Source of the DNA: PoT sp049331405 | GTDB taxonomy: Bacteria > Planctomycetota > Planctomycetia > Isosphaerales > Isosphaeraceae | DNA length: 64,000 nt | Direction of reading: 5' to 3' | Assembly (NCBI RefSeq): GCF_049331405.1 | Contig: NZ_CP186274.1 | Span: forward strand, 5,518,001 to 5,582,000 | Shown here: positions 34,049-44,400 of the stretch, piece by piece | How the letters are laid out: every line of letters begins with the position of its first letter | Position numbering within the stretch: the stretch's first letter is position 1 | Position numbers and translations under genes: made by a program | Notes under the pieces: model-generated | Seen by the model: only the letters and a program-made list of their open reading frames with translations | What the model was told of the DNA's origin: nothing | Database searches by the model: none

Positions 34049-36058
34049 ATGCGCGCTATCGGTTTGGTTGGTGTCCTGGCACTGGTCGGCCTGGCCGGTG
34101 CGGACGAGGCGGCAAAGCCGGCGGCCGACTTCCGGCTCCAGGACCACCGGGGGGCCTGGCACTCGCTCGACGAGGCCCGCGAGAAGGAGGTCGTCGTCCT
34201 GGCCTTCCTCGGGGTCGAGTGCCCGCTGGCCCAGGCGTATGCCCCGAGGCTCGCCCAGGTCGCCCGCGACTTCGAAAAGCGTGGAGTCGTCGTCTTCGGG
34301 GTCGACTCCAATCAGCAGGACGGGCCGGTCGCGATCGGCCACTTCGCCGACAAGCATGCCCTCCCCTTCCCGATCCTCAAGGATGTCGGCAACGACCTGG
34401 CCGACCGCATCGGGGCCGAGCGCACGCCCGAGGTCTTCGTCCTGGATAAGTCGAGGTCTGTCGTCTACCGGGGCCGGATCGACGACCAGTTCGCCATCGG
34501 GGTCCATCGCCCCTCGCCGACGAAGCACGACCTGGCCGATGCCCTCGAGGCGGTCCTCGCGAAACGACCGGTCGCGACGCCGAAGACGGAGGCGGTCGGC
34601 TGCAAGATCGGTAAGGCGACGAAGTCGGCCAAGGCCGGCTCGGTGACGTACGCGAAGGAGGTCTCCCGGATCCTCCAGGCCCACTGCGTGACCTGCCACC
34701 GGCCCGGCGAGATCGCCCCGTTCTCCCTGACCGACTACCGCCAGGCCTCCGGCTGGTCGAGCATGATCTCCGAGGTCGTCGACGACGGCCGGATGCCCCC
34801 CTGGCACGCCTCGCCCGAGCACGGCAAGTTCGCCAACGACGCCAGGCTCTCGGCCGAGGAGAAGAAGGCCCTCCGCGACTGGGCCGAGGCCGGCGCGCCC
34901 GAGGGGGATCCGGCCGACCTGCCCCCGCCCGCCAAGTTCGTCGAGGGTTGGCAGATCCCCAAGCCTGACGTCGTCCTCGAAATGCCCCGCGAGATCGAGA
35001 TCCCGGCCGAAGGCTCGATGCCCTACGAGCTCGTCGAGATCGACCCCAAGATCACGAAGGACGTCTGGATCCGCGCCTCGCAGGTCCGGCCCGGGAACCC
35101 GGCGGTCGTCCACCACGTCGTCGTCTTCGTCCTGCCGCCCGGCGTGGAGAAGATCGACGAATCCGGCGGCGACTTCCTCGCAGCCTACGCCCCGGGGATG
35201 CCGGCCCGCGTCATGCCCGAAGGGGTGGCCAAGCGAATCCCGGCGGGCTCGAGGATCATGCTCCAGCTCCACTACACCCCCCGGGGGACGAAGCAGGTGG
35301 ATCGGAGCCGGATCGGCCTCGTCTTCGCCGACCCGTCGGCGGTCCACAAGGAGTTGGAGTCGGGCATGGCGTTCAACTACCGGCTCCAGATCCCGCCAGG
35401 GGCGAGCGACTACATCTCCAGGGCCGACTTCCGGTTCTCGCAGCCGTCGCTGCTCCTCTCGCTCCTGCCGCACATGCACCTGCGGGGCAAGTCGATGAAG
35501 TTCGTCGCCGAGTACCCCGACGGCCGCCGCGAGGTCATCCTCGACGTCCCCCGGTACGAGTTCGACTGGCAGAACCTCTACGTCCTCGACAAGCCCAAGC
35601 CGATGCCCGAGGGGACCATCCTCCACACCGAGGCCCGCTTCGACAACTCGGAGGACAACCCCAACAATCCCGATCCGAGACGTGCCGTCACCTTCGGCGA
35701 GCAGACGCGGGACGAGATGCACGTCGGCTACCTCAACTTCGCGCTGGCCGACCAGGACCTCGCCCTCGGCGTGCCCGCTTCGAAGAAGCTGCCGAGCGGC
35801 CAGTACGAGGTCACCTTCAGCCATCGCCCCGAGGGCCCGGCGAAGTCGGTCGCCCTCGTCGGCTCGTTCACCGGCTGGAAGGACAAGCCGGTCGCCATGA
35901 CCGGCCCGGATGCCAAGGGGGATTACACGACGACGGTCGCGCTCGCCCCCGGGGCGTACGAGTACAAGTTCCTGATCGACGGCAAGACCTACCGCCACGA
36001 CCCGGGCAATCCCGAGTCGGCCGGCTTCTTCCACAACAGCCTGATCCGGCTCCCTTGA
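34049..36058 (+). CDS. Redoxin + cytochrome c + copper monooxygenase-like + CBM48 fusion
   Basis: About 669 residues from ATG 34049 (GAGGG 8 bases upstream) with a signal peptide (AIGLVGVLALVGLAGADEA). Domain 1 (30-180) is a thioredoxin-fold redoxin with a single Cys (GVECPLAQAYAPRL). Domain 2 (about 195-290) is a monohaem cytochrome: Cys213-x-x-Cys-His (CVTCHRPG) with a likely Met ligand in DGRMPPWH. Domain 3 (300-580) resembles the type II copper ascorbate-dependent monooxygenase core, with HHVVVF and LPHMHLRG as copper-ligand motifs. Domain 4 (590-669) is an AMPK/CBM48 glycan-binding sandwich (SVALVGSFTGWKDK ... GAYEYKFLIDGK). It is probably periplasmic and may oxidise a bound polysaccharide or small molecule. 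Confidence 0.8.
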   Translation: MRAIGLVGVLALVGLAGADEAAKPAADFRLQDHRGAWHSLDEAREKEVVVLAFLGVECPLAQAYAPRLAQVARDFEKRGVVVFGVDSNQQDGPVAIGHFADKHALPFPILKDVGNDLADRIGAERTPEVFVLDKSRSVVYRGRIDDQFAIGVHRPSPTKHDLADALEAVLAKRPVATPKTEAVGCKIGKATKSAKAGSVTYAKEVSRILQAHCVTCHRPGEIAPFSLTDYRQASGWSSMISEVVDDGRMPPWHASPEHGKFANDARLSAEEKKALRDWAEAGAPEGDPADLPPPAKFVEGWQIPKPDVVLEMPREIEIPAEGSMPYELVEIDPKITKDVWIRASQVRPGNPAVVHHVVVFVLPPGVEKIDESGGDFLAAYAPGMPARVMPEGVAKRIPAGSRIMLQLHYTPRGTKQVDRSRIGLVFADPSAVHKELESGMAFNYRLQIPPGASDYISRADFRFSQPSLLLSLLPHMHLRGKSMKFVAEYPDGRREVILDVPRYEFDWQNLYVLDKPKPMPEGTILHTEARFDNSEDNPNNPDPRRAVTFGEQTRDEMHVGYLNFALADQDLALGVPASKKLPSGQYEVTFSHRPEGPAKSVALVGSFTGWKDKPVAMTGPDAKGDYTTTVALAPGAYEYKFLIDGKTYRHDPGNPESAGFFHNSLIRLP

Positions 36059-36079
36059 GCCGGCCCGAGTGCGTGACGA

Positions 36080-37639
36080 TCAATCGTTCCGGAGCGCCGA
36101 GACCGGGTCGACCTTCGCGGCGAGCCTGGCCGGGTAGAGCGCCCCGATGATCGTCACGCCGACGGTGAAGAGCATCACCGTCACGATGATCCAGCTCGGC
36201 AGGGCGAAGATCGACCCCGAAAGGTCGAGCTTCATGTCGCGGCGGACCATCGACCGGACCCAGGTGTCGCCCGGGAACGAGACCGCCCAGGCCAGTGTCA
36301 GGCCGAGCGAGCCGCCGACCAGGCCGATCAAGCCCCCTTCGATGACGAAGAGGGTCTGGAGCTGCCAGTTCGTCGCACCCACGGCCTTCATGATGCCGAT
36401 CTCCCGGCGTCGTTCGAGGACGCTCATCAGCATCGTATTCGCGATCCCGATCGCCGAGACGAGCAAGGCCACCCCGGCCACGCACGTCATCCCGCCGAAG
36501 ACGAGCAGGTAAGTCAATCGCTCTCGCTCGATGAACTCGATGATGGAACGGCTCTTCAGGCCGAGGCCATCGACCTTGTCGACGACCTCCTTGACGTTCT
36601 TCATCTCGTCGACCATCAGGACCGCCTGGTCGACCCCCTTCGCGAGGCGTCCGGGGTCGCGGAAGATCAGGTCGACCGCCGTCTTCCGGGGCAGGACGAG
36701 GTCCGTGTTGGCCGGGAACTGGGTCCAGGCAGTCTTCTTCTCGTCGTCGGTCAGCTCGCGGAAGATCCCGACGATCCGGAAGTCGTCGGCGACGACGACC
36801 GGGTCGACCTTCGCCGGCTCCGGCTTGATCGCCTTCTTCAGCGCGGCGAGTTCCTCGTCGGCCAGGCTGAATTTGTCGAGGACACCCGGGATCTGCCAGG
36901 CCAGTTGCCGCAGGGCCGACTGCTCGTCGCGTCCGCCGTCCCCCTTCGAATGGCCGGCGAGCCCGACGTTGAAGTTCGGCCCGTCCTCCTGCCCCCGGAT
37001 CTCGATGCGGAGGGGCCTGCCGATGACCTGCTCCAGATCCGCGTCGTCGACCAGGCCGATCCGGTGTGCGAGCATCTCGGAGAGCAGGACCGAGCGTTCG
37101 TCCTCCGACTCGAACGCGCGGCCGGCGACAACGCGCTTGCGGAACTCGGGATCCTCGCCGGCTCCGGACGAGACCCCCGCCTCGTGGGGTCGGTTGCCCA
37201 GGATCGCGACGACCGGCCCGCCGATGATCGGGATCACCCGCCGGACGTGGGGGAGCTTTGCGAGGTTCTCGAGCCGTTCCGTGGTCAGGTCGACCGGCTC
37301 CTGGCCGGAGTTGCGCTGGCGGGCCCGCTCGTCGAGGGCCTTGCGGATCCGCTCGCGACGCTCGGCCGACATCTGCCCGTCGACTTTCGAGCCCTCGGAT
37401 GCCGTGGTCCCCGTCGCCCGACGACCGGGAGAGACCGTCACCTTGCGCGAGGCGTCCCCCTTGCTCGCCTCGCGCTCGATCGTCTGCTGGACCCCCTCGT
37501 TGATCGAAAGGCTCGCGGCGAGCACGAACGCGCCGAAGACAACCCCCAGGGTCGTCAGGCAGGTCCGCACCCTCTGCTGACCGAGCATGGCGAGGGGCAA
37601 CTGCAGCAGGTCGATCCAGCGCACGAGGCGATCCTCCAT
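36080..37639 (-). CDS. MacB-type ABC transporter permease
   Basis: A 519-residue permease with the MacB/FtsX layout: an N-terminal helix (RVRTCLTTLGVVFGAFVLAAS), a large periplasmic MacB_PCD domain (residues 45-375), then three helices in the FtsX domain with the conserved ALLVSAIGIANTMLMSV, LERRREIGIMKAVGA and a final ARLAAKVDPVSALRND. Such transporters couple ATP use to mechanical work across the envelope, often for lipoproteins, peptides or antibiotics. The gene lies 10 bases after the ATPase gene. No membrane fusion protein is adjacent, so a mechanotransmission role is possible. Confidence 0.85.
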   Translation of the reverse strand: MEDRLVRWIDLLQLPLAMLGQQRVRTCLTTLGVVFGAFVLAASLSINEGVQQTIEREASKGDASRKVTVSPGRRATGTTASEGSKVDGQMSAERRERIRKALDERARQRNSGQEPVDLTTERLENLAKLPHVRRVIPIIGGPVVAILGNRPHEAGVSSGAGEDPEFRKRVVAGRAFESEDERSVLLSEMLAHRIGLVDDADLEQVIGRPLRIEIRGQEDGPNFNVGLAGHSKGDGGRDEQSALRQLAWQIPGVLDKFSLADEELAALKKAIKPEPAKVDPVVVADDFRIVGIFRELTDDEKKTAWTQFPANTDLVLPRKTAVDLIFRDPGRLAKGVDQAVLMVDEMKNVKEVVDKVDGLGLKSRSIIEFIERERLTYLLVFGGMTCVAGVALLVSAIGIANTMLMSVLERRREIGIMKAVGATNWQLQTLFVIEGGLIGLVGGSLGLTLAWAVSFPGDTWVRSMVRRDMKLDLSGSIFALPSWIIVTVMLFTVGVTIIGALYPARLAAKVDPVSALRND

Positions 37640-37649
37640 CCACTCTCGA

Positions 37650-38360
37650 TCAGATGTCCCCGGCCATGATCCGGCCGTCGCTCAGCCGGATGACCCGGTC
37701 GGTGCAATCGGCCGCCAGGTCCTCGTCGTGGGTGACGATGACGAGCGTGGCGGAGGTCTCGCGGACGTGGTCGAGGATCAGGGCCATGACCTCCCGCGCC
37801 GTCTTGCTGTCGAGGTTGCCCGTCGGCTCGTCGGCCAGGATCACCCTCGGACGGTTGACCAGCGCCCTCGCGATGGCGACCCGCTGGCTCTCGCCGCCGC
37901 TCATCTGGTTCGGCCGGTGCTTCAAACGGGCCCCGAGCCCCACGGCCGCAAGCGCCTCCTTCGCGGCGGCCCGACGCTCGCGAGGGGGCCGGCCTGCGAA
38001 GATCATCGGCAGCTCGACATTCTCGACGGCCGACCTCGAGGCGATCAGGTTGAACGACTGGAAGACGACGCCGACGGTCGTCGACCGATACCGGGCCATC
38101 TCTCGCGAGGAGAGCCGGTGGAGGTCGGAGCCTCCGACTCGCAGCTCGCCCGAGCTCGGCCGGTCGAGGCCCCCCAGCAGGTTCAGCAGGGTCGACTTGC
38201 CCGAGCCCGACTTGCCCAGCAGGGCCACGCGCTCGCCGACCTCGACCTCGATCGAGACCCCCCGCAGCGCCTCGACCCGAGCGTCCTTCGACCCGTATGC
38301 CTTCCGCAGATCGACCGCCCGGATCGCTACACCGTCCTCGACCGCCTGATCGGATTCCAT
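37650..38360 (-). CDS. ABC transporter ATP-binding protein (LolD/MacB-like)
   Basis: A 236-residue ATPase. Walker A is LLGKSGSGKSTLLN (about 48-61), Q-loop VVFQSFNL, signature MSGGESQRVAIARAL, Walker B VILADEPTGNLDS and the switch His in VIVTHDEDLA. The NLDS and GGESQR motifs place it in the LolD/MacB/FtsE family, matching the permease gene that follows by 10 bases. The two form a half-operon on the minus strand. Confidence 0.9.
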   Translation of the reverse strand: MESDQAVEDGVAIRAVDLRKAYGSKDARVEALRGVSIEVEVGERVALLGKSGSGKSTLLNLLGGLDRPSSGELRVGGSDLHRLSSREMARYRSTTVGVVFQSFNLIASRSAVENVELPMIFAGRPPRERRAAAKEALAAVGLGARLKHRPNQMSGGESQRVAIARALVNRPRVILADEPTGNLDSKTAREVMALILDHVRETSATLVIVTHDEDLAADCTDRVIRLSDGRIMAGDI

Positions 38361-38450
38361 CGACGTCTCACCCCGACCCGGGCCGCCCGATACCCTTCAA
38401 CGACTGATTATCCTATCAGATCATCCCGACACCGCCAGGGCCGAGCCCTC

Positions 38451-39450
38451 TCAACCGAGGCCCGAATCTTTCCGCCCCCGATCACGACCCTGGCAGAGCC
38501 CGCTTCTCACGTATTGCGTGATCTCTCGGATCACGTCTGGCAGATGGCGGACCATCTCTGACGCGACATCCGGCTCGTCGGCCAGCCCCGGACGCCGCAG
38601 GCGGGCGAGGCGGACGCGGTAGAAGGCGACCGGAAGTAGCAGATCGATCACCTCGTCGGCGATCAGGACGCCGCCGAGCACCGGCGCGGCCATCGGGCGG
38701 ATGACCTCGGCGCCGAAGCCGTCGGCCCAGAGCATCGGCGCGAGGCCGATGATGATGGTCCCTTCGGTCAGGAGCTTGGGCCGGAGCCGGCTCACGGCCC
38801 CTTCGAGCACCGCGCGGCGAAGTCCCTCGGCGTCGAGTGAGGCGATCCCCCCGGCCTTCGCGACGGCCTCACGAAGGTAGACGAGCATGATGATACCGGT
38901 CGAGGTCGCCATGCCGAAGCAGGCGATATAGCCCACCCAGACCGTGACCGAGAACTTGAAGCCGAAGAGCCACTGGAAGAAGACCCCGCCGGCGATCGCC
39001 CCAGGGATCGCCAGCATCATCAAGGCGGCGTCGGACAGGTCGTGATACGTCCAGTAGAGGATCAGGAAGATCAGGGCGAGCACGATCGGTACGATCAGAC
39101 GCAAGGTGCCCTGGGCGCGGGCCTCGTGCTCTTCGCAAGGTCGGGTTGAAGATCGGCCCACCTGGTCGACGCGGATCGCGTTGCTGTCGGAGGCCCTGTC
39201 CGCAGCCGCGGCCTCCACAGGGCAGGCCTCGGGCACGGCGGCGATCAGCCCGGGATAGCTCGGCGCGTCGCCCGCCTGCCCCGGCGTCAGCGCGACGGCC
39301 TGCGCCGCCCGCGGGTTCGGGCGATGGGCCGGGAATCGCGGCGAGGATTTCGGCCACCTTCAGCCACGAGCCATGCTTCAGCGTGTATATCGGATCTCGA
39401 ACCGCTCGGCGATCCGGATCTCCCGCTCAAGATGCCATTGCATCCGCATG
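38451..39450 (-). pseudogene. Decayed CusA-type RND pump, C-terminal part
   Basis: The frame 39236-38451 holds the last membrane domain of a heavy-metal RND transporter (LILYWTYHDLSDAALMMLAIP, FSVTVWVGYIACFGMATSTG, KLLTEGTIIIGLAPMLWADG). Before it, scattered pieces in other frames still read as CusA (REIRIAERFEIRYT, then WLKVAEILAAIPG), with frameshifts and a stop between. The first two-thirds of the gene, about 700 codons, is missing. It is a relic, unrelated to the intact pump at 47.6-50.9 kb. Confidence 0.65.
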
Positions 39451-39535
39451 CTTGAATCACGGTGAGGAGTCCGGGTAGGGTCGCGATATGAGGCAAACGC
39501 ATCGTCATATACCGTTACCATACTGCTCCCGGGAC

Positions 39536-40372
39536 TCAATCCCGGAGAATCCGCAGCGCGTGGCTGGCGCTCATGTTGTACCAGGAGGTCTTGCGGAACG
39601 GCCGCAGGTGGACGCCGCAGGGGATGACGTGGCCGTCGGAATCGCGCGTGTCGGCCCCATGGCTGTCCAGCACCAAGGGTACGCCGTCGGGGGCGCGGCC
39701 GATCGGGCCGACCCAGATCACGACATGGCTGATCTTGCCGCCGCGTTCGCGGATGAACAGCAGGTCGCCGGTGCGAAGTGCCTCAATCCTCTCCTCGTAG
39801 CCCTGCGGCAGCTCGACGAGGTTGAGCCGAGTCGTCCGCTCGCCGGGGCCGCGGGCCACCCGCTCCTGGGACTGCGCGTGGACGTCGGTGTTGAGCCGCA
39901 GGCCGAAGCCGAGGTTGTAGACGAAGCCGGTCAGGTTGCTGCAGTCGACTCCCTTGCCATTCGAGCGGGCGCACGACTCGCTCCAGGGCCAATGCCGGGG
40001 CGGATTCCAGTCGGGGATGTGATGGTGCTGGTAGGCGTAACCCTGAAACCGCATCGCCAGGGCGACGACCCGCTCGCGCTGCCGCTCGACCGGCCATTTC
40101 TCGATGCCCGGCACGGGCGGATAGTAGGCCGCCGGCGGTCCCCAGGACCTCCACCGCTCGAGCGTCCTTCGCGAGTACCATTCGTGGAAGGGGATCTCGG
40201 CCTCGAGGCGGTGGTCGCCCCGCCGGCCTTCCATGTCGCCGAGCAGCTCTTCCCGCGGATAGCTGAACTCGACGCGGTAAGGCGACCGGTACGGCTCCTC
40301 CTGGGAGTACGCGAGAGGCGCGGCACTCAACAAAACGAAAAGAACGATCGGCGACGAGGGACGGCTTGTCAT
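39536..40372 (-). CDS. Secreted NlpC/P60-like cysteine peptidase
   Basis: A 278-residue protein with a signal peptide (SSPIVLFVLLSAAPLAYSQ). The NlpC/P60-like domain has its Cys in GKGVDCSNLTGFVYN and its His in ISHVVIWVG, with a third polar residue probably in LDSHGAD. In family terms it cleaves cell-wall peptides or related amides. An N-terminal region of about 120 residues rich in Arg, Tyr and Trp precedes the domain. Planctomycetes have reduced peptidoglycan, so the substrate is uncertain. Confidence 0.68.
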   Translation of the reverse strand: MTSRPSSPIVLFVLLSAAPLAYSQEEPYRSPYRVEFSYPREELLGDMEGRRGDHRLEAEIPFHEWYSRRTLERWRSWGPPAAYYPPVPGIEKWPVERQRERVVALAMRFQGYAYQHHHIPDWNPPRHWPWSESCARSNGKGVDCSNLTGFVYNLGFGLRLNTDVHAQSQERVARGPGERTTRLNLVELPQGYEERIEALRTGDLLFIRERGGKISHVVIWVGPIGRAPDGVPLVLDSHGADTRDSDGHVIPCGVHLRPFRKTSWYNMSASHALRILRD

Positions 40373-40544
40373 AGGAGAAACCCCTTATCCGAGACGCGAG
40401 AAACGGGACTGCCCGCATTAAGTCTAGGACACGATCGCCGAGCTGGGGCGTGGTTTGCAGGCTACTGCGACGCGGGCGGGCGATGATCGAGCCAACGTTC
40501 GGTGTCCGTCGCGCCTCGCCTAAGCCGTGGACGCCGCACGTGCT

Positions 40545-40724
40545 CTATATCTGGGCGTGGGCTCCTTCGGACCTATTGACGACGCCTCTCGTCTTCTCGA
40601 CGTAGCCCTCCCTATCCTTCTTCGCGATGGTCCTTGCCTTCTTCGCGGCCGCCTTCTCCGGGCTGTCGAACGCCTTGGTCGTCGACCATCCCTTGCATCC
40701 AAAGGCTGAGGTCGCCTTGAGCAT
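40545..40724 (-). pseudogene. WGR-domain fragment
   Basis: A 59-residue frame reads GWSTTKAFDSPEKAAAKKAR and then TIAKKDREGYVEK. This matches the C-terminal half of a WGR domain (TKxFxSxxEAxxxAxKLIxEKxxKGYVE). The N-terminal WGR core, with the namesake residues, is missing. It is either the 3' end of a lost gene or a small free-standing remnant. It has an ATG but no good ribosome-binding site. Confidence 0.45.
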
Positions 40725-41473
40725 TGATCCAAATCATGAAATGAAAACGATTTGTTTTGACGCAAGGCACCAACACCCGCATTTGCAGCCGCTCACAGGC
40801 TCATGAGTTCGGCCCAAGGAACGCGTGGTAATCGCCATCCTTCGTGTAAACGGCTTCATCACTCGCATTCCTGCGGCCCAGTTTTCGATAAAATCATATT
40901 GACGTCAGATTTACGTTCAGTGCGTGGCATCTGCCCCGCTATCCCCTCGCCTTTTCCCGAAGGCGAGAAGTCGACTGGCAACGCCAGAAAACGATGGGAA
41001 GGGATCATGTTCGGGCCAATTGCGATCGACGAAGAATCCGAAATCGAGAACGCGTCGATATGGGGAATGATCCGGGCGAGAGAGCATCTCAATGAATCTT
41101 GACGATTCCGACGATTGCTCCCAAAAGTCGTCTCCCCAGAGAACCCGGGGTTGTGATATTTTCTGTCGACGGCGAGAAACCTGGCCGGGTCATCCGGAAG
41201 CGACCTGCCTTGAACCGCCGCCCCCCCCATTCCCCCTCTCTCTCGAGTGCCCCGGCCATACCGGGTCACGGCGTCGTTTCCGCGGTACGAGCCTGCAGAC
41301 CTTGACGCGTGGGAGGGTCGGAAACCTTCACGAGTTCACGGGTGCCTGTCGGTGCGGCCGCACGTGTCGTGCGTAGACGACGTGCCGCGTTGCGCGGCTC
41401 GCCCGCCCCGAATGGCTCTCTCCGGAGGGTTCCGGCCCCGGTCGGCGCGGGGTGTCTTCAGCAACCCAGGGCA
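40725..41473. other. Gene-free region before the synthetase gene
   Basis: About 750 bases with no supported gene. Several short ORFs overlap here, but none has a ribosome-binding site together with protein-like composition. The promoter for the synthetase-pump locus should lie here. I could not pick out a convincing -35/-10 pair. Confidence 0.4.
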
Positions 41474-44400
41474 ATGGAAATGCCTCAATATCGATTCGAC
41501 CATGAAGGTCGGGATTCGCGCGATGTGGGCTCGTTCGCCGCGGAGATGGGGCTGCGGCGCGGCCGGTTCCCGCATGAGTACCTGGCGCACTCCTTCGATC
41601 GGCTCCACCTCTATTTCGAGCATACGGCCGACGCACGGCCTTCCGCGCCGGCGCTGGCCTGCGAGGGGATCACCCTGAGTTACGCCGGGCTCGAGGCGCG
41701 GGCGAACCGGCTCGCGCACTTCCTCGAGGTCCAGGGCGTGCGGCCCGGCGACCGCGTCGGCCTGCTGATCGAGCGGTCGGCCCATGCATATGCCGGGCTG
41801 CTGGCCATCCTCAAGTCCGGCGCGGTGCTCGTGCCGCTGGACATCTCCTCCCCGGCCGACCGCGTCGCCTTCATCGCCGAGGACGCCGGGCTCACGCTGA
41901 TCATATCGGCGGGCGGCCCCGCCTCCTCCTGCGCCGGCCTGCCGTGCCGAGTGCTCGACCTCGACGCCTCGGCGGCCGAGATCGCGCGGGAGCCCGAAGT
42001 CCGGCTCGAACCTCGGGGCCGCGACGGCGACGCCGCCTGCTATATCATGTACACGTCGGGCACGACGGGACGGCCCAAAGGGGTCGTCGTCAACCACTTA
42101 AGTATTTGTAACTTTCTCGATGTCTGCCGACCGATCTACGGTGTCTCGCCCGGCGACCGGGTCTACCAGGGGATGACGCTGGCCTTCGACTTCTCGATCG
42201 AGGAGGTCTGGCCGGCCTTCGCGGCCGGGGCGACGGTCGTCGCCGGGCCGACCGACCACCGACGGGTCGGTTCGGGCCTGGCCGCGTTCCTGGTCGAGAA
42301 TCAGGTCACGGTCCTCTGCTGCGTGCCGACGCTGCTGGCGACGATCGATCGCGACGTGCCCACGCTCCAGACTCTGATCGTCGGCGGCGAGGCTTGCACC
42401 GAGGACCTCGTCCGGCGCTGGAGCCGCCCTGGGCTCCGGATGCTCAACACGTACGGCCCGACCGAGTCGACCGTCACCGCGACCTGGGGGGAGCTGCGCC
42501 CCGACCGGCCGGTCACGATCGGCAGGCCCTTGCCGACGTATACCGTCCACGTCCTCGACGACGACCTAACGCCCATGCCGACCGGTGAGGCGGGCGAGAT
42601 CTGCATCGGCGGGCCGGGGGTCGCCGCCGGCTACCTCAACCGGCCGGACCTCACGCGAGAGCGGTTCATCCCCGACCCGTTCGCAGAGGCCGGGGACGCC
42701 CGGCTCTATCGGACCGGCGACCTTGGGCGGGTCACGGACGGGGGCGAGATCGAGTATCTCGGCCGGATCGACGGCCAGGTCAAGCTCCGCGGCTATCGGG
42801 TCGAGTTGGGAGAGATCGAGGCGGTCCTGAAGGAAGACGAGGCGGTGTCGAACGCCCTGGTGGTCCTGGCCCCGGGCGCGGGCGAGTCGGGCGAGTTGGT
42901 GGCGTACGTCACCCTGCGGCGAGCCGAAGGCGCGGGGGGGCCCCGTAGGAGGCTTTATGAAGCCCTGCGAGGCCGGCTGCCGGCGTACATGATTCCGGCC
43001 TATCTCGAGATCCTCGACGCCCTGCCCATGCTCGCGAGTGGCAAGGCCGATCGTGCGCGGCTGCCGGCCCCCGGTTCGCCGAGGCTGACGGAGGCCGGCG
43101 CGTCCCATACCGCCCCGGCGACGCCCCTGGAGGCGACGCTGGCCGGGGCCTGGGGTCGCCTCTTCGGCCAGGCCGAGGTCTCGGTCGAGGCCGACTTTTT
43201 CCTCGACCTGGGCGGCCACTCCCTGTCCGCCGCCAGGCTGGTCTCGGACCTGCGACGGGAGCCCGAGTTCCGGCACCTCAGCGTGGCCGACCTGTACGAC
43301 CATCCGACCGTCCGCCGCCTGGCCCTTCGCGTCGAGGCCGCTCCCGTCGGGGACGCCCTGACGCCCCCGGATCGGGGCGAGCGGCTCCGGCACGGTGACC
43401 GCCGGGTTTGGGCCTGCGGGGCGATGCAGTTCGCGCTCGTGTACTTGACCCTGCTCGTGGTCGGAAGCCCGGCTTTGCTGCTCGCCCGCGAGCACCGGCT
43501 GGGCGCGCCGGCCCTCGAGGTCGCGCTGGTGGCCGTCCTTTCGTTCGCGGTCTCGTCCTTGCTCGGGGCGGCGCTGCCGGTCGCGGCGAAGTGGGCCCTG
43601 GTCGGCCGCTTCCGCCCGGGCCGCTACCCGGTCTGGGGGTGGTACTATTGCCGATGGTGGCTGGTCCGCAAGTTGATCGACCTCTCGCCGCTCGGCCTGC
43701 TCGCGGGCTCGCCGCTCTTCGGCCCCTACGCCAGGCTGCTCGGCGCGAAGGTCGGCAAGGGATGCCACGTCGCGACGTCGCACCTCCTCCTCCCCGACCT
43801 GATCGAGATCGGCGATGACGCCAGCCTCGGCTATGGCGTCGAGCTCGAGCCCTGCCTGGTCGAGGACGGCTGGCTCGAGCTGGGGTCGATCCGGATCGGT
43901 GCCGGGGTGTTCGTCGGCGCGAACTCGGTCGTGATGCTCGGGAGCGAGGTCGGCGAAGGGGCCAGGTTGGCCGAGCAGTCGCTCGTGGCGCGGGGCCAGG
44001 CGATCCCCGCGGGGGAATCGTGGGCCGGGTCGCCCTCGAGCCTCTGCGAGACCGACCCCGGGCTCGACTCGATAGAGGCCCTCCCGCCAGCCCCGCCGTG
44101 GACTCCGGCCCTCCTGGCCGGGTTCCTGGCCGGCTGCCTGCTGTTCGAGATGCTGCCGGGCCTATTGCTCGCGCCCGGGCTGGCCATCCTCTACCATGAC
44201 CTCGGGGACGGGGGGCACTGGCAGGGAGGCCTGGCGGCCTCCCCGATCGCGGGCCTGGTGTACGTCCTGACCACGTGCCTGGCGGTCGCGGCCGGCAAGC
44301 GGCTCGCGATGCCCAGGGCACGCGCGGGGACCTTCCCGTCGCGGTCTCAGTTCGGCCTGCGCAAGTGGCTCTCGGACAAGTTCATGGAGCTGAGCCTGGA

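Noticed and set aside
40803..41102. A 99-residue + strand ORF before the synthetase gene
   Set aside because: No ribosome-binding site, mixed composition and no homology-like motif.
41309..41473. Upstream extension of the synthetase to 1,392 residues
   Set aside because: The extra 55 residues are Arg/Ala/Pro-rich and unlike the start of an adenylation domain. Translation from 41474 fits the family.
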